Shown here in pieces: positions 19,945 to 30,031 of a stretch of DNA of 64,000 bases. Each line of letters starts with the position of its first letter. Within the stretch, counting starts at the first letter, position 1. This DNA is from Candidatus Phytoplasma australiense. GTDB taxonomy: Bacteria; Bacillota_I; Bacilli_A; Acholeplasmatales; Acholeplasmataceae. The notes beneath the pieces were generated by a model. That model was not told the DNA's origin. It worked only from the letters and a program-made list of their open reading frames with translations, and made no database searches. The DNA is taken from assembly GCA_000069925.1 (NCBI GenBank), contig AM422018.1:186001-250000 (forward strand), written 5' to 3'. The position numbers and the translations under genes are program-made.

Positions 19945-21435
19945 TTAGCTTATTTTTCGTTTAATTTTCATTTTAGCAAGATTTTCTTTTTGAAGTTTGC
20001 GATAAAAAGGAATGAAAAAAGTTAAAGTAGCAATGAAAGAAATTAAATTACCTAACAAAAGACTTAAACCGACTTTATGAAAATTACTTAATTCTTCTGT
20101 AAAAGAACTAAAAATATCCATTTTCTTTAAAATAAAAAGAAATAAAACACCTGCAAAAACCCTTAAAAGATTCATACTTAAATAAATTTTGGTTTTTTTA
20201 AAACAAACTAAAAAATTGCATAAAACTATAGAAAAAGAAGTTAAAAATAAACCTGTGGTTTCATAGAACAACAATATTTTAAATGTAGATCCTCTTTCTA
20301 TTGTTTCTTTCATGAAATAGAATAAAATCTTGCGATAACAAAAAATATGAATCAAAGTGCCTAAAAAAGCTAAAACAACAATAGAAATCATAATTTTTTG
20401 AAAAATTTGAAAAACGCGGTTCATGTTTTTTTGCCCTAAATTTTGAGAAATAATAGCGTTTTGAGAATCAGCAAAAGAATTGATAATATTAGAAAAAATA
20501 TTATTTATAGATACTGCCAAAATTAATTGAGTATCAATCACTTTTCCTTGTTCGCTTCCATAATAACGCGTCAAAGTTATACTAATAATTAATTTTCCTA
20601 AGATAAAGATTATATTGCTGATACAAATAGGAACTGCTAAGGGGACAAGTTTTTTCAAAAAACGTTTTTCAAAGTGAAGTTTTTTTAAAATAATTTTCAA
20701 AAAGTTGTTGTGGTTCCAAAATAAAAACCAAAAAGCAAATACAGTAACAATAGCGTGAGCCAAGAGGGTTGCATACCCTAAAGAGGTAATGTCTTCTTTC
20801 CAATTCCAAAAAAGATTAGATAAAATGACTTTAATAAAAACATTTAATGCAGTTGTGATTAAAATTATTTTATTGTTTCCTTTAGCTCTTTCTAAGGCTA
20901 AAAAAACTGTATTAATAATGATGCAAAAAATGGACAAAATAATTACAAAATAATAATTCTTCAATGATGTTTGATTTGCTGGATTGTTTTGTTTAATATC
21001 ACAAATATTTTTTAAAATAGTTGTTTTTAAAAAAAATCCAAACAAGATAGTAATAACAAAACTTACAATGACAGTTAATATAAAAGTTTGCGAAAGATAA
21101 GAACGCATTTTTTCGATATTTTTGTTGCCGTAATTACGACCTACTAAAATTACACCAGCAGTAGCAATGGATGCACCAAAAGGGATAAGAATGTCTTTGA
21201 CTAAGTGAATTCGATTCATTGATGGCAAAAAACACTTATCCACTTCGCCTTTGCTTGATTTGTAAAATAAAATATCATAAGAATTAAAAAAAACTTGAAA
21301 AACCAAATAAATAATAATAGGAAAGGTGACGTATAAAATAACTTTCCACAAATTGCCTTCTAATAAAAACTTTCTTTTTTTTTCTTCAGCAATCATAATT
21401 TTCTTTTTATTGATTTGATTTTTTTTATATATCAT
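19945..21435 (-). CDS. Second MATE-family exporter
   Basis: 496 residues from ATG 21435, chosen for the GGAGG four bases upstream; a frame-extending ATG at 21459 has none. About 12 hydrophobic helices. IPFGASIATAGVILVGRNYGNKNIEKMRSYLSQTF matches the helix-3 to loop region of the other MATE protein. The two proteins share the plan but are well diverged, so the duplication is old or the genes were acquired separately. Substrate unknown. Confidence 0.85.
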   Translation of the reverse strand: MIYKKNQINKKKIMIAEEKKRKFLLEGNLWKVILYVTFPIIIYLVFQVFFNSYDILFYKSSKGEVDKCFLPSMNRIHLVKDILIPFGASIATAGVILVGRNYGNKNIEKMRSYLSQTFILTVIVSFVITILFGFFLKTTILKNICDIKQNNPANQTSLKNYYFVIILSIFCIIINTVFLALERAKGNNKIILITTALNVFIKVILSNLFWNWKEDITSLGYATLLAHAIVTVFAFWFLFWNHNNFLKIILKKLHFEKRFLKKLVPLAVPICISNIIFILGKLIISITLTRYYGSEQGKVIDTQLILAVSINNIFSNIINSFADSQNAIISQNLGQKNMNRVFQIFQKIMISIVVLAFLGTLIHIFCYRKILFYFMKETIERGSTFKILLFYETTGLFLTSFSIVLCNFLVCFKKTKIYLSMNLLRVFAGVLFLFILKKMDIFSSFTEELSNFHKVGLSLLLGNLISFIATLTFFIPFYRKLQKENLAKMKIKRKIS

Positions 21436-22008
21436 AAAACCTCCAATATAATAAATCAATAATTTTTTATTTTGATGATAAAATGATAAATTAAAAAATA
21501 ATCTAGAACAGTAACAATACTATATATTTTACCATAAAATAAAACCTTTGCTGAAGGGAAAAGGATGGAATCAAAAACATAAAAATCAAAATTAAGCAAT
21601 TTATACATTAAAAATGAAATATTTATTTTTTTAATTCTTCAATTTATTTAGTTTGATGACTTTTTTTAGATAATGATTTTTTGTTTCAATGTTTTTTCAA
21701 AGTTACCTTTATCGATCATTAATTTGTGGGATTTATAAATTAATTGTTGTCTTTATGACTTAAGAAAACAATTTTTTAAAAATTAGTTTTGGGCTCAATA
21801 TTTCTTTCAATCATTGGTTTTTATTAACAACGGTTTTATTTAAACTTTTATATTGTGAGAAATAAAATAAATTGTAATTAATGTAGAAGTTACAATGGAA
21901 AAAAGATAAACGGTAGTCAATATTTTGGTGCGTTAATAATTTAATTAATTATTTTTTTGAGATATTACAGTATTTAGGATATTTTTTTATTTTTTAAAAA
22001 AAATTTGG

Positions 22009-22038
22009 GACTGACTTATTTTTAGTCGGTCTTTTTTT
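22009..22038 (+). terminator. Orphan terminator hairpin before a dnaB relic
   Basis: GACTGACT (22009-22016) pairs with AGTCGGTC (22024-22031), followed by a T-run. Nearly the same as 34029-34052 in reverse. Confidence 0.7.
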
Positions 22039-22190
22039 GTACCCAATTTTATTATTAGAAATTTTATTATTAGAAATTTTAATTATTGGCTTTTGATTTT
22101 TTTGATAAATAAAATAATGTATAAATTAAAAAAATAATTTTCATATTTTTTCAAAAAAATATTTTCAAACAGTCCAAGAATAAAAGATAA

Positions 22191-22450
22191 TGATTGAAGC
22201 CGAACAAGCTTTGATAGGAGTTTTACTTTCAGACTTTAAAAAAATAGATTCAGTTTGCGATATGATTTAAGAAACCGATTTTTAATAACGCTCATTGCCA
22301 ATATATTTTTAAGGTAATAAAATTTTAAGGCGATGAAACAACTTCATTAAGATACCATGAAATAATTATGTTTCTGTTAGTTCTTCTTTAGAAACTAAAA
22401 AAATTTTGAAAATAACAATGGAATTGATTATTTAATTTATTTGGTTTATT
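22191..22450 (+). pseudogene. dnaB replicative helicase relic (N-terminal part)
   Basis: Starts ATGATTGAAGCCGAACAAGC, near-identical to the start of the intact PMU dnaB genes, and reads MIEAEQALIGVLLSDFKKID before stops and shifts take over. Later pieces still fit ETMKQL and VSSSLE of the DnaB N-domain. Only about a fifth of the gene survives. Confidence 0.7.
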
Positions 22451-22957
22451 TTTTTGAGGCTTTTGTTTTGCAATTTTTTCTATATTTTCCTTCATCTCGT
22501 GATACATTTTTTAATTTGTTTTAGAAACAATTTAACATATCTTGGTTTGAATTATTAACTAAAGGGCATATGCTTCTTTAAAAATTGAGTTGTTAAACAA
22601 AAAAATAATATTTTTTTAAAATATTTTATTAACTAAAGGTGTAAAATCTTTTTAAGTTTCTTCAGGGTTAATTTTGTAAACAACAATTTAAATTTTGAAG
22701 TTTGTTAAAAAACCTAACAACCCACTAATAATAAAAAATGTCTAAAAACAAGGAATATCGGTGCCACCCAAATATTTTTGTTGGTAAATAAGTAATGTTT
22801 TATCAAATGATTGTAAACATTTAGGAATGCATTTTTTTCATCACTGGAAAAATATTTTTTTGCTTATTAAAAAAACCAATATTTTGAATCATCCACAATT
22901 TTTTATAAACTTCAAAATTTCTTTGGCGATAACAAATTAAAAAAAAGATATTTTAAA

Positions 22958-22986
22958 AGCCCTCGTTAGTTTGAGGGCTGTTTTTT
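22958..22986 (-). terminator. Hairpin downstream of glyA
   Basis: AGCCCTC (22958-22964) pairs with GAGGGCT (22973-22979) with T-runs on both sides, about 90 bases after the glyA stop. A close copy (GCCCTCATTAGTTTGAGGAC) occurs near 32433. Confidence 0.65.
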
Positions 22987-23075
22987 CTTACTCAAAAACT
23001 GCAAAATTTACTTTTATTTAATTAAAAAATATCTTTGCGGTTGAGATTTTTTCTATTTTGGGATGAATTGAGATA

Positions 23076-24317
23076 TTATTTAAAATCATTTGTCCAATCT
23101 AGAACTTCTTTTTTTATTTTTTGCAGATACACGTTGTCGTCCCTATTTTTGATGGCCTGATCAATCAAATCTGCCAACTTAATGAAATCTGCTTCTTGAA
23201 ATCCTTTTGTTGTCATGGCAGGCGTTCCCAACCTAATACCACTAGTAAACATTGGTTTTTCTTGATCAAAAGGAATAGTGTTTTTGTTGACTATAATGTT
23301 AACTTTTTCTAAAATGTTTGCAATTTTTTCTCCGGTAAAAAGAGGGTTTGTTTTTTTTAAATTAATTAAAAATAAATGATTATCAGTTCCTTGACTTACA
23401 ACGTGATAACCTTTTTTTTGAAAAGTTTGAGCAAATGCTTGAGCGTTTTTAATTACTTGTTGTTGATAATTTTTAAATTCTAAACTTTGAGCTTCTTTGA
23501 AGGAAACAGCTTTAGCAGCAATAACATGCATCAAAGGCCCTCCTTGAATTCCCGGAAAAACAGATCTATTAATTTGTTGCATTATTTTTTCTTTGTTGGT
23601 TAAAATCAATCCCCCCCGAGGTCCTCTTAAAGTTTTGTGAGTCGTTGAAGTAACTATATCTGCTTGAGCTTCTAAAGGACAAGGGTGTAATTTGCATGCA
23701 ACAAAGCCTGCAATATGAGCAATATCAGCCATTAAATAAGCATTGACTTCATTAGCAATCTCACGGAATTTTTGAAAATTAATTTTTCTGGAATAAGCAG
23801 AATATCCTGCGATAATTAATTTTGGTTTGATTTCCAAAGCCAGTTTTCTAATTGATTCATAATCAAGCATTTCTGTTGTTGGATCGACATTATAAGAATA
23901 AGATTGATAATATTTACCTGAAAAACTTAATTTATGTCCGTGAGTTAAATGCCCACCATCGTTTAAAGACAAACTTAAAATTTTATCGTTAGGTTGCAAT
24001 AAAGCTTGTAAAACTGCCATATTAGCTTGAGAACCTGAATGCGGTTGAACGTTGGCATAACGAGCATTAAAGAGTTTTTTCGCCCTTTCGATGGCTATTT
24101 GTTCAATATCATCTACATTACCACAACCATGATAATATCTTTTTCCAGGATATCCTTCGGCGTATTTATTAGTTAAAATACTACCTTGAGTTTCTAAAAC
24201 TTCTTTGGAAACGAAGTTTTCGGAAGCAATTAATATGATATTTTCTTTTTGTCTTTTTTTTTCTTGTTCGATTAGTTCAAATATTTTTGGATCTTTTAAA
24301 CTTAATTGTGATTTCAT
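23076..24317 (-). CDS. glyA: Serine hydroxymethyltransferase
   Basis: 413 residues, typical. GlyA converts serine and tetrahydrofolate to glycine and 5,10-methylene-THF. Clear motifs are IASENFVS, the [16 protein letters not shown] block, QPHSGSQAN, and [15 protein letters not shown], whose HK lysine binds pyridoxal phosphate (about residue 225). [12 protein letters not shown] is near the end. It lies 34 bases after ecfT on the same strand, so vitamin import and a vitamin-dependent enzyme may be cotranscribed. Confidence 0.97.
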   Translation of the reverse strand: MKSQLSLKDPKIFELIEQEKKRQKENIILIASENFVSKEVLETQGSILTNKYAEGYPGKRYYHGCGNVDDIEQIAIERAKKLFNARYANVQPHSGSQANMAVLQALLQPNDKILSLSLNDGGHLTHGHKLSFSGKYYQSYSYNVDPTTEMLDYESIRKLALEIKPKLIIAGYSAYSRKINFQKFREIANEVNAYLMADIAHIAGFVACKLHPCPLEAQADIVTSTTHKTLRGPRGGLILTNKEKIMQQINRSVFPGIQGGPLMHVIAAKAVSFKEAQSLEFKNYQQQVIKNAQAFAQTFQKKGYHVVSQGTDNHLFLINLKKTNPLFTGEKIANILEKVNIIVNKNTIPFDQEKPMFTSGIRLGTPAMTTKGFQEADFIKLADLIDQAIKNRDDNVYLQKIKKEVLDWTNDFK

Positions 24318-24350
24318 AAAATTATTAACACTCTTTTCTTATTTTATTTA

Positions 24351-25298
24351 TTAACTGCACAAATATTTGATTAAAAAAAGTATGCAAACAACAAACATTA
24401 AGAAAAAATCTTTTAATTGAAGTCGATAAATATTCATTTTTGTTCTTTTTCCACCCAAAACATAACCTCTCACTTCCATAGCGTCGGAAAGAACGATTGA
24501 TCTTTTGAAAACCAAAATAAAAATAGGCACCAACAAAGAGAGAAGATGGTTCACTTTTTTAAAAATATTTTTATTATTTAAATTCATTCCTCTTGATATT
24601 TGAGCTTTTAAGATTTTTTTAGTTTCTTGTAATAAAAAAGAATGGGCCATAAAAATTAAAGATAACATTAAAGCAAAAGTTTGGATAGGAATTTTAATTT
24701 TTTTTAAAGGAGATAAAAGAATTTGCAAACCATCATTAATTTCATTAAAATAAATAATTTTATTAAATAAAAAAAAGAGCATCATAATCATAATTAATCT
24801 AGTTATAATTAAAACAATTCTCAAAAAAGAAGAAATTTTTAAATAATATGTAGTTGTAATGTCTGAGCGAAAATAAACAGGAAAAACAAAAACCAAAAAC
24901 AAAATAATCAATAAATAAGATAGTTTGAAATGTATTTTTTTCTGCGTTAAAGAATAAAAAAAGAAACAAAAGAAAAGAATAGCCAAAGCATAATGATAGT
25001 TAACAATTTCTATTTCTATAAAATTATTTTTAGTCGTTGTTAGCTGCAATAACAAAGAAATAAAAAAGAAAAATCTTAAGTGTTTAATTCGAGAACAAAA
25101 ATAACAAAAAGAAAGACCAAAAGAAAAACAAATTAACAATAAAGAACAAAAAACACTTGCATAAAGAGTCCACATTTTCAAATTAGAATGATTATTAATA
25201 GGCAATTGTAAAACAAAAAACAATAAAAGTAAAAAAGCCATAATTTTGATAGAAGGATGATTATGCCTTAAAGAATGCTCTAAATCTTTTTTTTTCAT
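24351..25298 (-). CDS. ecfT: ECF transporter transmembrane (T) subunit
   Basis: 315 residues, six to seven hydrophobic helices. EcfT couples the two EcfA ATPases to substrate-binding S proteins. The coupling region is visible as AQISRGMNLNN and SDAMEVRGYVLGG, corresponding to the two Ala-Arg-Ser/Gly helices of the family. It follows ecfA1-ecfA2, the standard order. The N-terminal half is longer and more hydrophobic than in the usual 265-residue EcfT. Confidence 0.88.
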   Translation of the reverse strand: MKKKDLEHSLRHNHPSIKIMAFLLLLFFVLQLPINNHSNLKMWTLYASVFCSLLLICFSFGLSFCYFCSRIKHLRFFFFISLLLQLTTTKNNFIEIEIVNYHYALAILFFCFFFYSLTQKKIHFKLSYLLIILFLVFVFPVYFRSDITTTYYLKISSFLRIVLIITRLIMIMMLFFLFNKIIYFNEINDGLQILLSPLKKIKIPIQTFALMLSLIFMAHSFLLQETKKILKAQISRGMNLNNKNIFKKVNHLLSLLVPIFILVFKRSIVLSDAMEVRGYVLGGKRTKMNIYRLQLKDFFLMFVVCILFLIKYLCS

Positions 25299-25310
25299 AA
25301 AAAATATCCT

Positions 25311-26165
25311 TTAATCATAAAATTTTTTTAAATATTTTAACAAATCTGGAAAACAATATTGAGGCTTAAAAGGGATTCCTAAAGTTTTATTTAAATGTTG
25401 CAAAATTTTAAAAGTTTCTGGAAAGTCTAAATTAAAACGGTGGAATTCAGGATTTTCAAAAAAAGCTTTGGTTTGGCCATCAAAAAGAATTTCTCCTTTG
25501 TCCAAAGCAATCACCCTTTTGGCATATTGCGCCACCAAATTCATATCGTGAGTAATTAAAATAATACTCTTTTCAAAAACAACATTCAAATCGTTTAAAA
25601 AACGCATAATACTTGTTTTGCTGATTGCATCCAAACCTCTTGTGGGCTCATCCAAAATTAAAATATCTGGCTCCATTGCAATAATTCCTGCAAGAGCTAC
25701 TTTTCTTTGTTGCCCATCGCTAATTTGAAAAGGTGATTTGAGATATAAATCTGTTTTGATGCCAATGTGTTTTAAAGCTTCTTTTGCTTTTTGGTGAACT
25801 ATTTCTTTATTCTTGAAAAAATTTTCTGGCCCAAACATGACGTCTTTTAAAATAGTTGCTTCAAAAAGTTGATATTCTGGAAATTGAAAAACTAAGCCTA
25901 CTTTTTTCCTTAAAGCAGTTAATAAATTTTTATTTGTTTGGTTGTTAATGTTTTGGTTAAAAATAGTTATTTTTCCGTTGTTTGTTGTAAGCAAAGCATT
26001 CATTAATTGTACTAAAGTTGATTTTCCTGAACCTGTTTTGCCTACTAATGCAATAAATTCGTTTTTCGCCGCTATTTTTAAATTAATATTATTTAATGCC
26101 AAAACAGTTTGATTTTGATTATTTTTTGGATAAAAAAAATTTACTTTTTCAAATTGTATTCCCAT
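25311..26165 (-). CDS. ecfA2: ECF transporter ATPase, EcfA2 type
   Basis: 284 residues. Walker A VGKTGSGKSTL (about 42), Q-loop VFQFPEYQLFEATILKDV typical of EcfA2, Walker B ILILDEPTRGLD and switch THD are present. The ABC signature reads ISDGQQRKVALAG instead of LSGGQ, so its second Gly is Asp, which may lower activity of one composite site. It overlaps ecfA1 by 25 bases, implying translational coupling. Confidence 0.92.
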   Translation of the reverse strand: MGIQFEKVNFFYPKNNQNQTVLALNNINLKIAAKNEFIALVGKTGSGKSTLVQLMNALLTTNNGKITIFNQNINNQTNKNLLTALRKKVGLVFQFPEYQLFEATILKDVMFGPENFFKNKEIVHQKAKEALKHIGIKTDLYLKSPFQISDGQQRKVALAGIIAMEPDILILDEPTRGLDAISKTSIMRFLNDLNVVFEKSIILITHDMNLVAQYAKRVIALDKGEILFDGQTKAFFENPEFHRFNLDFPETFKILQHLNKTLGIPFKPQYCFPDLLKYLKKFYD

Positions 26166-26947
26166 AAAATATCCTTTAATTTTTGTAAGCTTGGAGTTAG
26201 TTTTAATTGACTATCTTTTGACAATTGATAATAAAGTTTTAAAGCTAAAGGAGGTTTGAAATTATATTGGTCTAAAAACGCTTCGTTTTGAAAAAAGCTT
26301 AAGGGACTCATTGTCTTTATTAATTTGCCTTCGTGTAAAATAACTATTTGATGACTTTTAGCAGCTAATTCTAAATCATGAGTGATAGTGATTAAAGTTT
26401 TTCCTTGAATTTGTTGAATAATATTTTTGATTTCTGTTGCTCCTTGAGGATCTAAAAAAGCAGTGACTTCATCAAAAACAATAATGTTTGTTTCCATTGC
26501 CAAAATGGAGGCAATGGCAACTCTTTGTTTTTGTCCTCCTGAAAGAAAAGAAACATTTCTATCCAATAAATGATCTATTTTTAACATTTTGCTATATTTA
26601 TCAATTTTTGCAATAATTTCTTGTCTTGTTAAGTTATAATTTTCTAAACCAAACGCAATATCTTCGCGTGCAGTCATACCTGTAAATTGATAATCAGGGT
26701 TTTGAAAAATTATACCTATTTGTGGCCGAATGTGTGGTAAATTTTTTTCATTCATTAACTTTTTATCAATCGTAAGCGAGCCTGTTTGAGGCTTCAATAA
26801 ACCTAATAAAATTTTGGCTAAAGTAGATTTTCCGGAACCATTATGTCCTATAATAGAAACCCATGAATTCTTTTCAATTTTTAAATTTAAATTTTGAAGA
26901 ATAGGGTTGTTTTGATAATAAAAACTTAAATCTTTAATTTCTATCAT
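26141..26947 (-). CDS. ecfA1: ECF transporter ATPase, EcfA1 type
   Basis: 268 residues. Walker A IGHNGSGKSTL (about 36), Q-loop IIFQNPDYQFTGMTAREDIAFGLEN typical of EcfA1, canonical signature LSGGQKQRVAIAS, Walker B NIIVFDEVTAFLD and switch THD. Note D-E-V-T-A where DEATSMLD is usual. Forms the cytoplasmic motor with EcfA2. Confidence 0.93.
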   Translation of the reverse strand: MIEIKDLSFYYQNNPILQNLNLKIEKNSWVSIIGHNGSGKSTLAKILLGLLKPQTGSLTIDKKLMNEKNLPHIRPQIGIIFQNPDYQFTGMTAREDIAFGLENYNLTRQEIIAKIDKYSKMLKIDHLLDRNVSFLSGGQKQRVAIASILAMETNIIVFDEVTAFLDPQGATEIKNIIQQIQGKTLITITHDLELAAKSHQIVILHEGKLIKTMSPLSFFQNEAFLDQYNFKPPLALKLYYQLSKDSQLKLTPSLQKLKDILWEYNLKK

Positions 26948-27003
26948 ATTTTAAAATGAATTCCTTTATTATTTCTTACTTAATCTTTTTTTGATTTGTC
27001 AAG

Positions 27004-28692
27004 TCAAAATTTACTATCGTCTATTTTTTGAATGTAATTAGCAATACTATCAACAATTGTTTTAAAATGTTTTTCATCGAAAGGACTTTTTAATCCTGTT
27101 TTTTCTAAAAGTTTTAAAAAGCTTTGCGATCCACCTATTTGACATAATTTCAAATATGTTTCCCAAGCTTGTTGATAATCTTTTTGGCTTAGCGTCCAAA
27201 GTTCAAAAGCGCAAACTTGAGCCAAAGTATAGTCGATATAATAAAAAGGACTAGAAAAAATATGACTTTGACGCAACCAAAAATTACCTTTTTCTAAAAA
27301 AAGATCACTTTCATATTCATTTATGAGTAAATATTTTTGTTCTAAATCACGCCATATTTTTTTTCGTTCTTGAGGGGTGATGTGAGGATTTTGATAAATT
27401 TCTTCTTGAAAGTGGTCAACTAAAGCACCATAAAGTAAAAAATTAAGTCCTTCTGAAAGGTGTAAAAATTTATATTTTGCTTCCTCTGAACCAAAAAAAT
27501 TCTTCATCCAAGGCCAAGCTAAAAATTCCATCCCCATAGAACTAATTTCTGCCGCTTCTAACGTAGGAAAACGATATTCAGGAATAAAATGACGACTTTG
27601 ATATACTTGGAAAGCGTGTCCAAATTCGTGAGTTAAAACATCTATATCATGACTTGTTCCATTGAAATTAGCAAAAATAAAAGGAGCTTGAAACAACGGT
27701 AAATAAGTGCAGTACCCTCCACTTGTTTTATTCGGTTTACTTTCTAAATCTAATAGTTGTTTATCTAGCAAAAAATCAAAAAAAACTTTAGTTGCTGGCG
27801 ACATTTGATGATACATTTGTTGTGCATTTGATATTTTTGTCTTTGTGTCTCCTTCAGGTGTGGGGTTGCCACTTAAAAAATGAATTTTTTTATCATAACT
27901 TTCCAGTTTATTAATTTTTAAACGGTTACTTTTCTTTTGTTGCGTCATTTGATAAAAAGGCAAAACATGTTTTAAAATGTTTTCTCGGTAAGTTTTTACT
28001 TGTTGTTGTGAATAGTCTGTTCTCCCTAAAAGATCATATCCTAATTGAACAAAATTATCATAACCTAATAAATTAGCCATTTTGTGCCTGATATTGACTA
28101 ATTGATCATAAATGCGGTCATAATCGGATTCATTTTTAGCAAAAAAATGAGAAACAGCTAATTGAGCCTCTTTTCTTGTCTCTCTTTGTTTTGCTTCTAA
28201 AAAAGGTCCCATTTGGCTTAAATTATACATCTTGTTTTGAAAGTTAACGTTGGGTTGAGAGATTAAGTTTTCATATTCTGTGACTAAAGCGTTTTCTTCT
28301 TGCAATAAAGGGATAATTTGAGGATGAAAATTTTTTAATTCCAAATGGTTTTTTTGAAATAAAAATAAACCAAAATAAGATGCTAGTTGGTCATAATATT
28401 TGCTTTGGCTGATTTTTTCTAAAAATTGATGTTGTAATTCTTTGATTAAAGGGGCGTTATGGTCGCAAAAAGCTTGTTCTTGTTGATAAAAGTTATCTTT
28501 AACATTTAAGCTATTTCTGATATTGACTAAAGTAAACATGGAGCTAATTTGATCCATTATTTGATTCATGTTTTTCATAATTGTTATTTGTTCTTCCAAA
28601 GAAGAAGATAAAAACGATTCAATCATCGGAGCAACTTGCTCTTTGATTTTGGGAATATTAATTCTTTGATATTTAAAATCTTTAAATTGCAT
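27004..28692 (-). CDS. pepF: Oligoendopeptidase F-type metallopeptidase (M3)
   Basis: 562 residues, within the range of M3B peptidases, which cut short peptides in the cytoplasm. The zinc motif is DVLTHEFGHAFQVYQ (HEFGH, about residue 352), with the downstream Glu ligand in PTLEAAEISSMGMEF. It lies between the S-like proteins and ecfA1 on one strand with small gaps, so it is probably in the same operon although functionally separate (amino-acid supply from peptides). Confidence 0.93.
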   Translation of the reverse strand: MQFKDFKYQRINIPKIKEQVAPMIESFLSSSLEEQITIMKNMNQIMDQISSMFTLVNIRNSLNVKDNFYQQEQAFCDHNAPLIKELQHQFLEKISQSKYYDQLASYFGLFLFQKNHLELKNFHPQIIPLLQEENALVTEYENLISQPNVNFQNKMYNLSQMGPFLEAKQRETRKEAQLAVSHFFAKNESDYDRIYDQLVNIRHKMANLLGYDNFVQLGYDLLGRTDYSQQQVKTYRENILKHVLPFYQMTQQKKSNRLKINKLESYDKKIHFLSGNPTPEGDTKTKISNAQQMYHQMSPATKVFFDFLLDKQLLDLESKPNKTSGGYCTYLPLFQAPFIFANFNGTSHDIDVLTHEFGHAFQVYQSRHFIPEYRFPTLEAAEISSMGMEFLAWPWMKNFFGSEEAKYKFLHLSEGLNFLLYGALVDHFQEEIYQNPHITPQERKKIWRDLEQKYLLINEYESDLFLEKGNFWLRQSHIFSSPFYYIDYTLAQVCAFELWTLSQKDYQQAWETYLKLCQIGGSQSFLKLLEKTGLKSPFDEKHFKTIVDSIANYIQKIDDSKF

Positions 28693-28711
28693 AAAATGCT
28701 CCTTTAGTTAA

Positions 28712-29329
28712 TTAAATGTTGTCAAAAAACTCTAATCTTGGAAGTAATTTTTTCAAAATCAAAGCTAGTATAAGCGAAATGATAGGAACAATAACTATTA
28801 ATCTTATCCCTAAATCAATTTTTAATATGTGAATTATTTGATCGAATTTTTGGATATCCAATAAGTCTAGTTTATAACGATATTTCAATATATTATACCA
28901 ACTTACAATTTGAAATAAACTTGATGCCAAAAGAATCACAAAATAAAATTTACAAAAATTATCTTTTTTTTTTAAGAATAAACTAGGAATTAAAACAAAA
29001 CAAAGAGCACAAAAAAGACTTTCTAAAGGATTATAATGAGTCCTTTTGGTTTTTAAATAAAAAATGAACATTTCGGATAAAAAACCACCCACGAAAGCCA
29101 TCATTTTAGGAACGTAAAAGGACATTACAATCAAAGGAAAAAAAATAAAATAACGAAAATAAGGAATTAAAAAGCCAGGAACACCTATTTCTTTTATTAA
29201 ATAAGATAGTGCAACAGGCATATATGATAAAAAAGAGGCAAGAACGATGTGTCTTAAAATTTTGTTTTTATTATAAATATTTTGTTGTACCATAATTTTT
29301 TCTTTTTCTTTTTTTGATGATGTATCCAT
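28712..29329 (-). CDS. Integral membrane protein, possible ECF S component
   Basis: 205 residues with five to six hydrophobic helices after a charged start. Small size, helix count and position beside another S-like protein and the ecfAAT genes suggest a second substrate-binding (S) subunit, but no vitamin-binding motif is recognised. No good ribosome binding site is seen at 29329; the ATG at residue 13 (MVQQN) is an alternative start. Confidence 0.55.
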   Translation of the reverse strand: MDTSSKKEKEKIMVQQNIYNKNKILRHIVLASFLSYMPVALSYLIKEIGVPGFLIPYFRYFIFFPLIVMSFYVPKMMAFVGGFLSEMFIFYLKTKRTHYNPLESLFCALCFVLIPSLFLKKKDNFCKFYFVILLASSLFQIVSWYNILKYRYKLDLLDIQKFDQIIHILKIDLGIRLIVIVPIISLILALILKKLLPRLEFFDNI

Positions 29330-29349
29330 ATTAATTTATTTATATATTA

Positions 29350-30015
29350 TTATTTATTTTGTAAATACATTTTGAGCCTAGGATTTAAAAAAGAGAATAT
29401 AAACCCCGTGATTAAAAAATTATTTAAGACAGGAATAATATTATAAAATAAACATAAAATATTTGGATATTTTAATAAAGCAGGAGGATAAGAATAATCG
29501 TTGTTATTTTGGATTGTTTCTAACAAAATTTTTAACCAAATAAAACGCGAAGCTATAAATTTGAAAAACAAGACCAAAGAAAAAATTATGAATAAATTAC
29601 TCCAAATTTTTTTATATTTATTAAAATAGGAAAAATTAGGTAGATATAATAATCCTGATAAACCATAAGCCATATCTACCAAAAAATAATCTAATAGCAA
29701 GACACTCAATTTTTCAGGCAACGTTAAACCGTTGATTTCCATATAGCCCATTAAATTGCTATAAAAAAACGCTTTTAAAATATGAAAACAAGCATATAAC
29801 GTAGCAAAAATGAGGCTGTATTTTAATCCTAACAAAAAACCAATTAAAATTAAAGGTACAAGTGCCATTTTAAACAGGGAGCCAATTCCACTGCTAAATT
29901 TGGCGCTTCCTATAAATTCTAAAACAATAGTTAAGCCAAATAAAACCGAAGCGATAACGTATTTTTGCAAAGGAGAATTGAAAACAATAGTTTTTGTATT
30001 ATTATTTTTGAACAT
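29350..30015 (-). CDS. ECF transporter S component, possibly thiamine (ThiT-like)
   Basis: 221 residues, about six helices. The stretch LLLDYFLVDMAYGLSGLLY resembles the LDY...GLAGL segment of the ThiT family, and the N-terminal half (FKMALVPLILIGFLLGLKYSL) fits an S component. It would bind a vitamin outside and deliver it through EcfT/EcfA1/EcfA2 encoded downstream. The substrate assignment is inference. First gene of the minus-strand cluster. Confidence 0.6.
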   Translation of the reverse strand: MFKNNNTKTIVFNSPLQKYVIASVLFGLTIVLEFIGSAKFSSGIGSLFKMALVPLILIGFLLGLKYSLIFATLYACFHILKAFFYSNLMGYMEINGLTLPEKLSVLLLDYFLVDMAYGLSGLLYLPNFSYFNKYKKIWSNLFIIFSLVLFFKFIASRFIWLKILLETIQNNNDYSYPPALLKYPNILCLFYNIIPVLNNFLITGFIFSFLNPRLKMYLQNK

Positions 30016-30031
30016 AATTTTGTTTTTCTAA

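Larger units (their letters stand above)
21460..22957. other. 1.5-kb decayed spacer with terminator and dnaB relic
   Basis: Besides the hairpin at 22009-22038 and the dnaB relic at 22191-22450, a stretch at about 22740-22900 (GTCTAAAAACA, CATTTAGGAATGCATTTTTT, TCACTGGAAAAATA, ATCCACAATTTT) matches debris at 34455-34570. Nothing else is recognisable. Confidence 0.45.
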
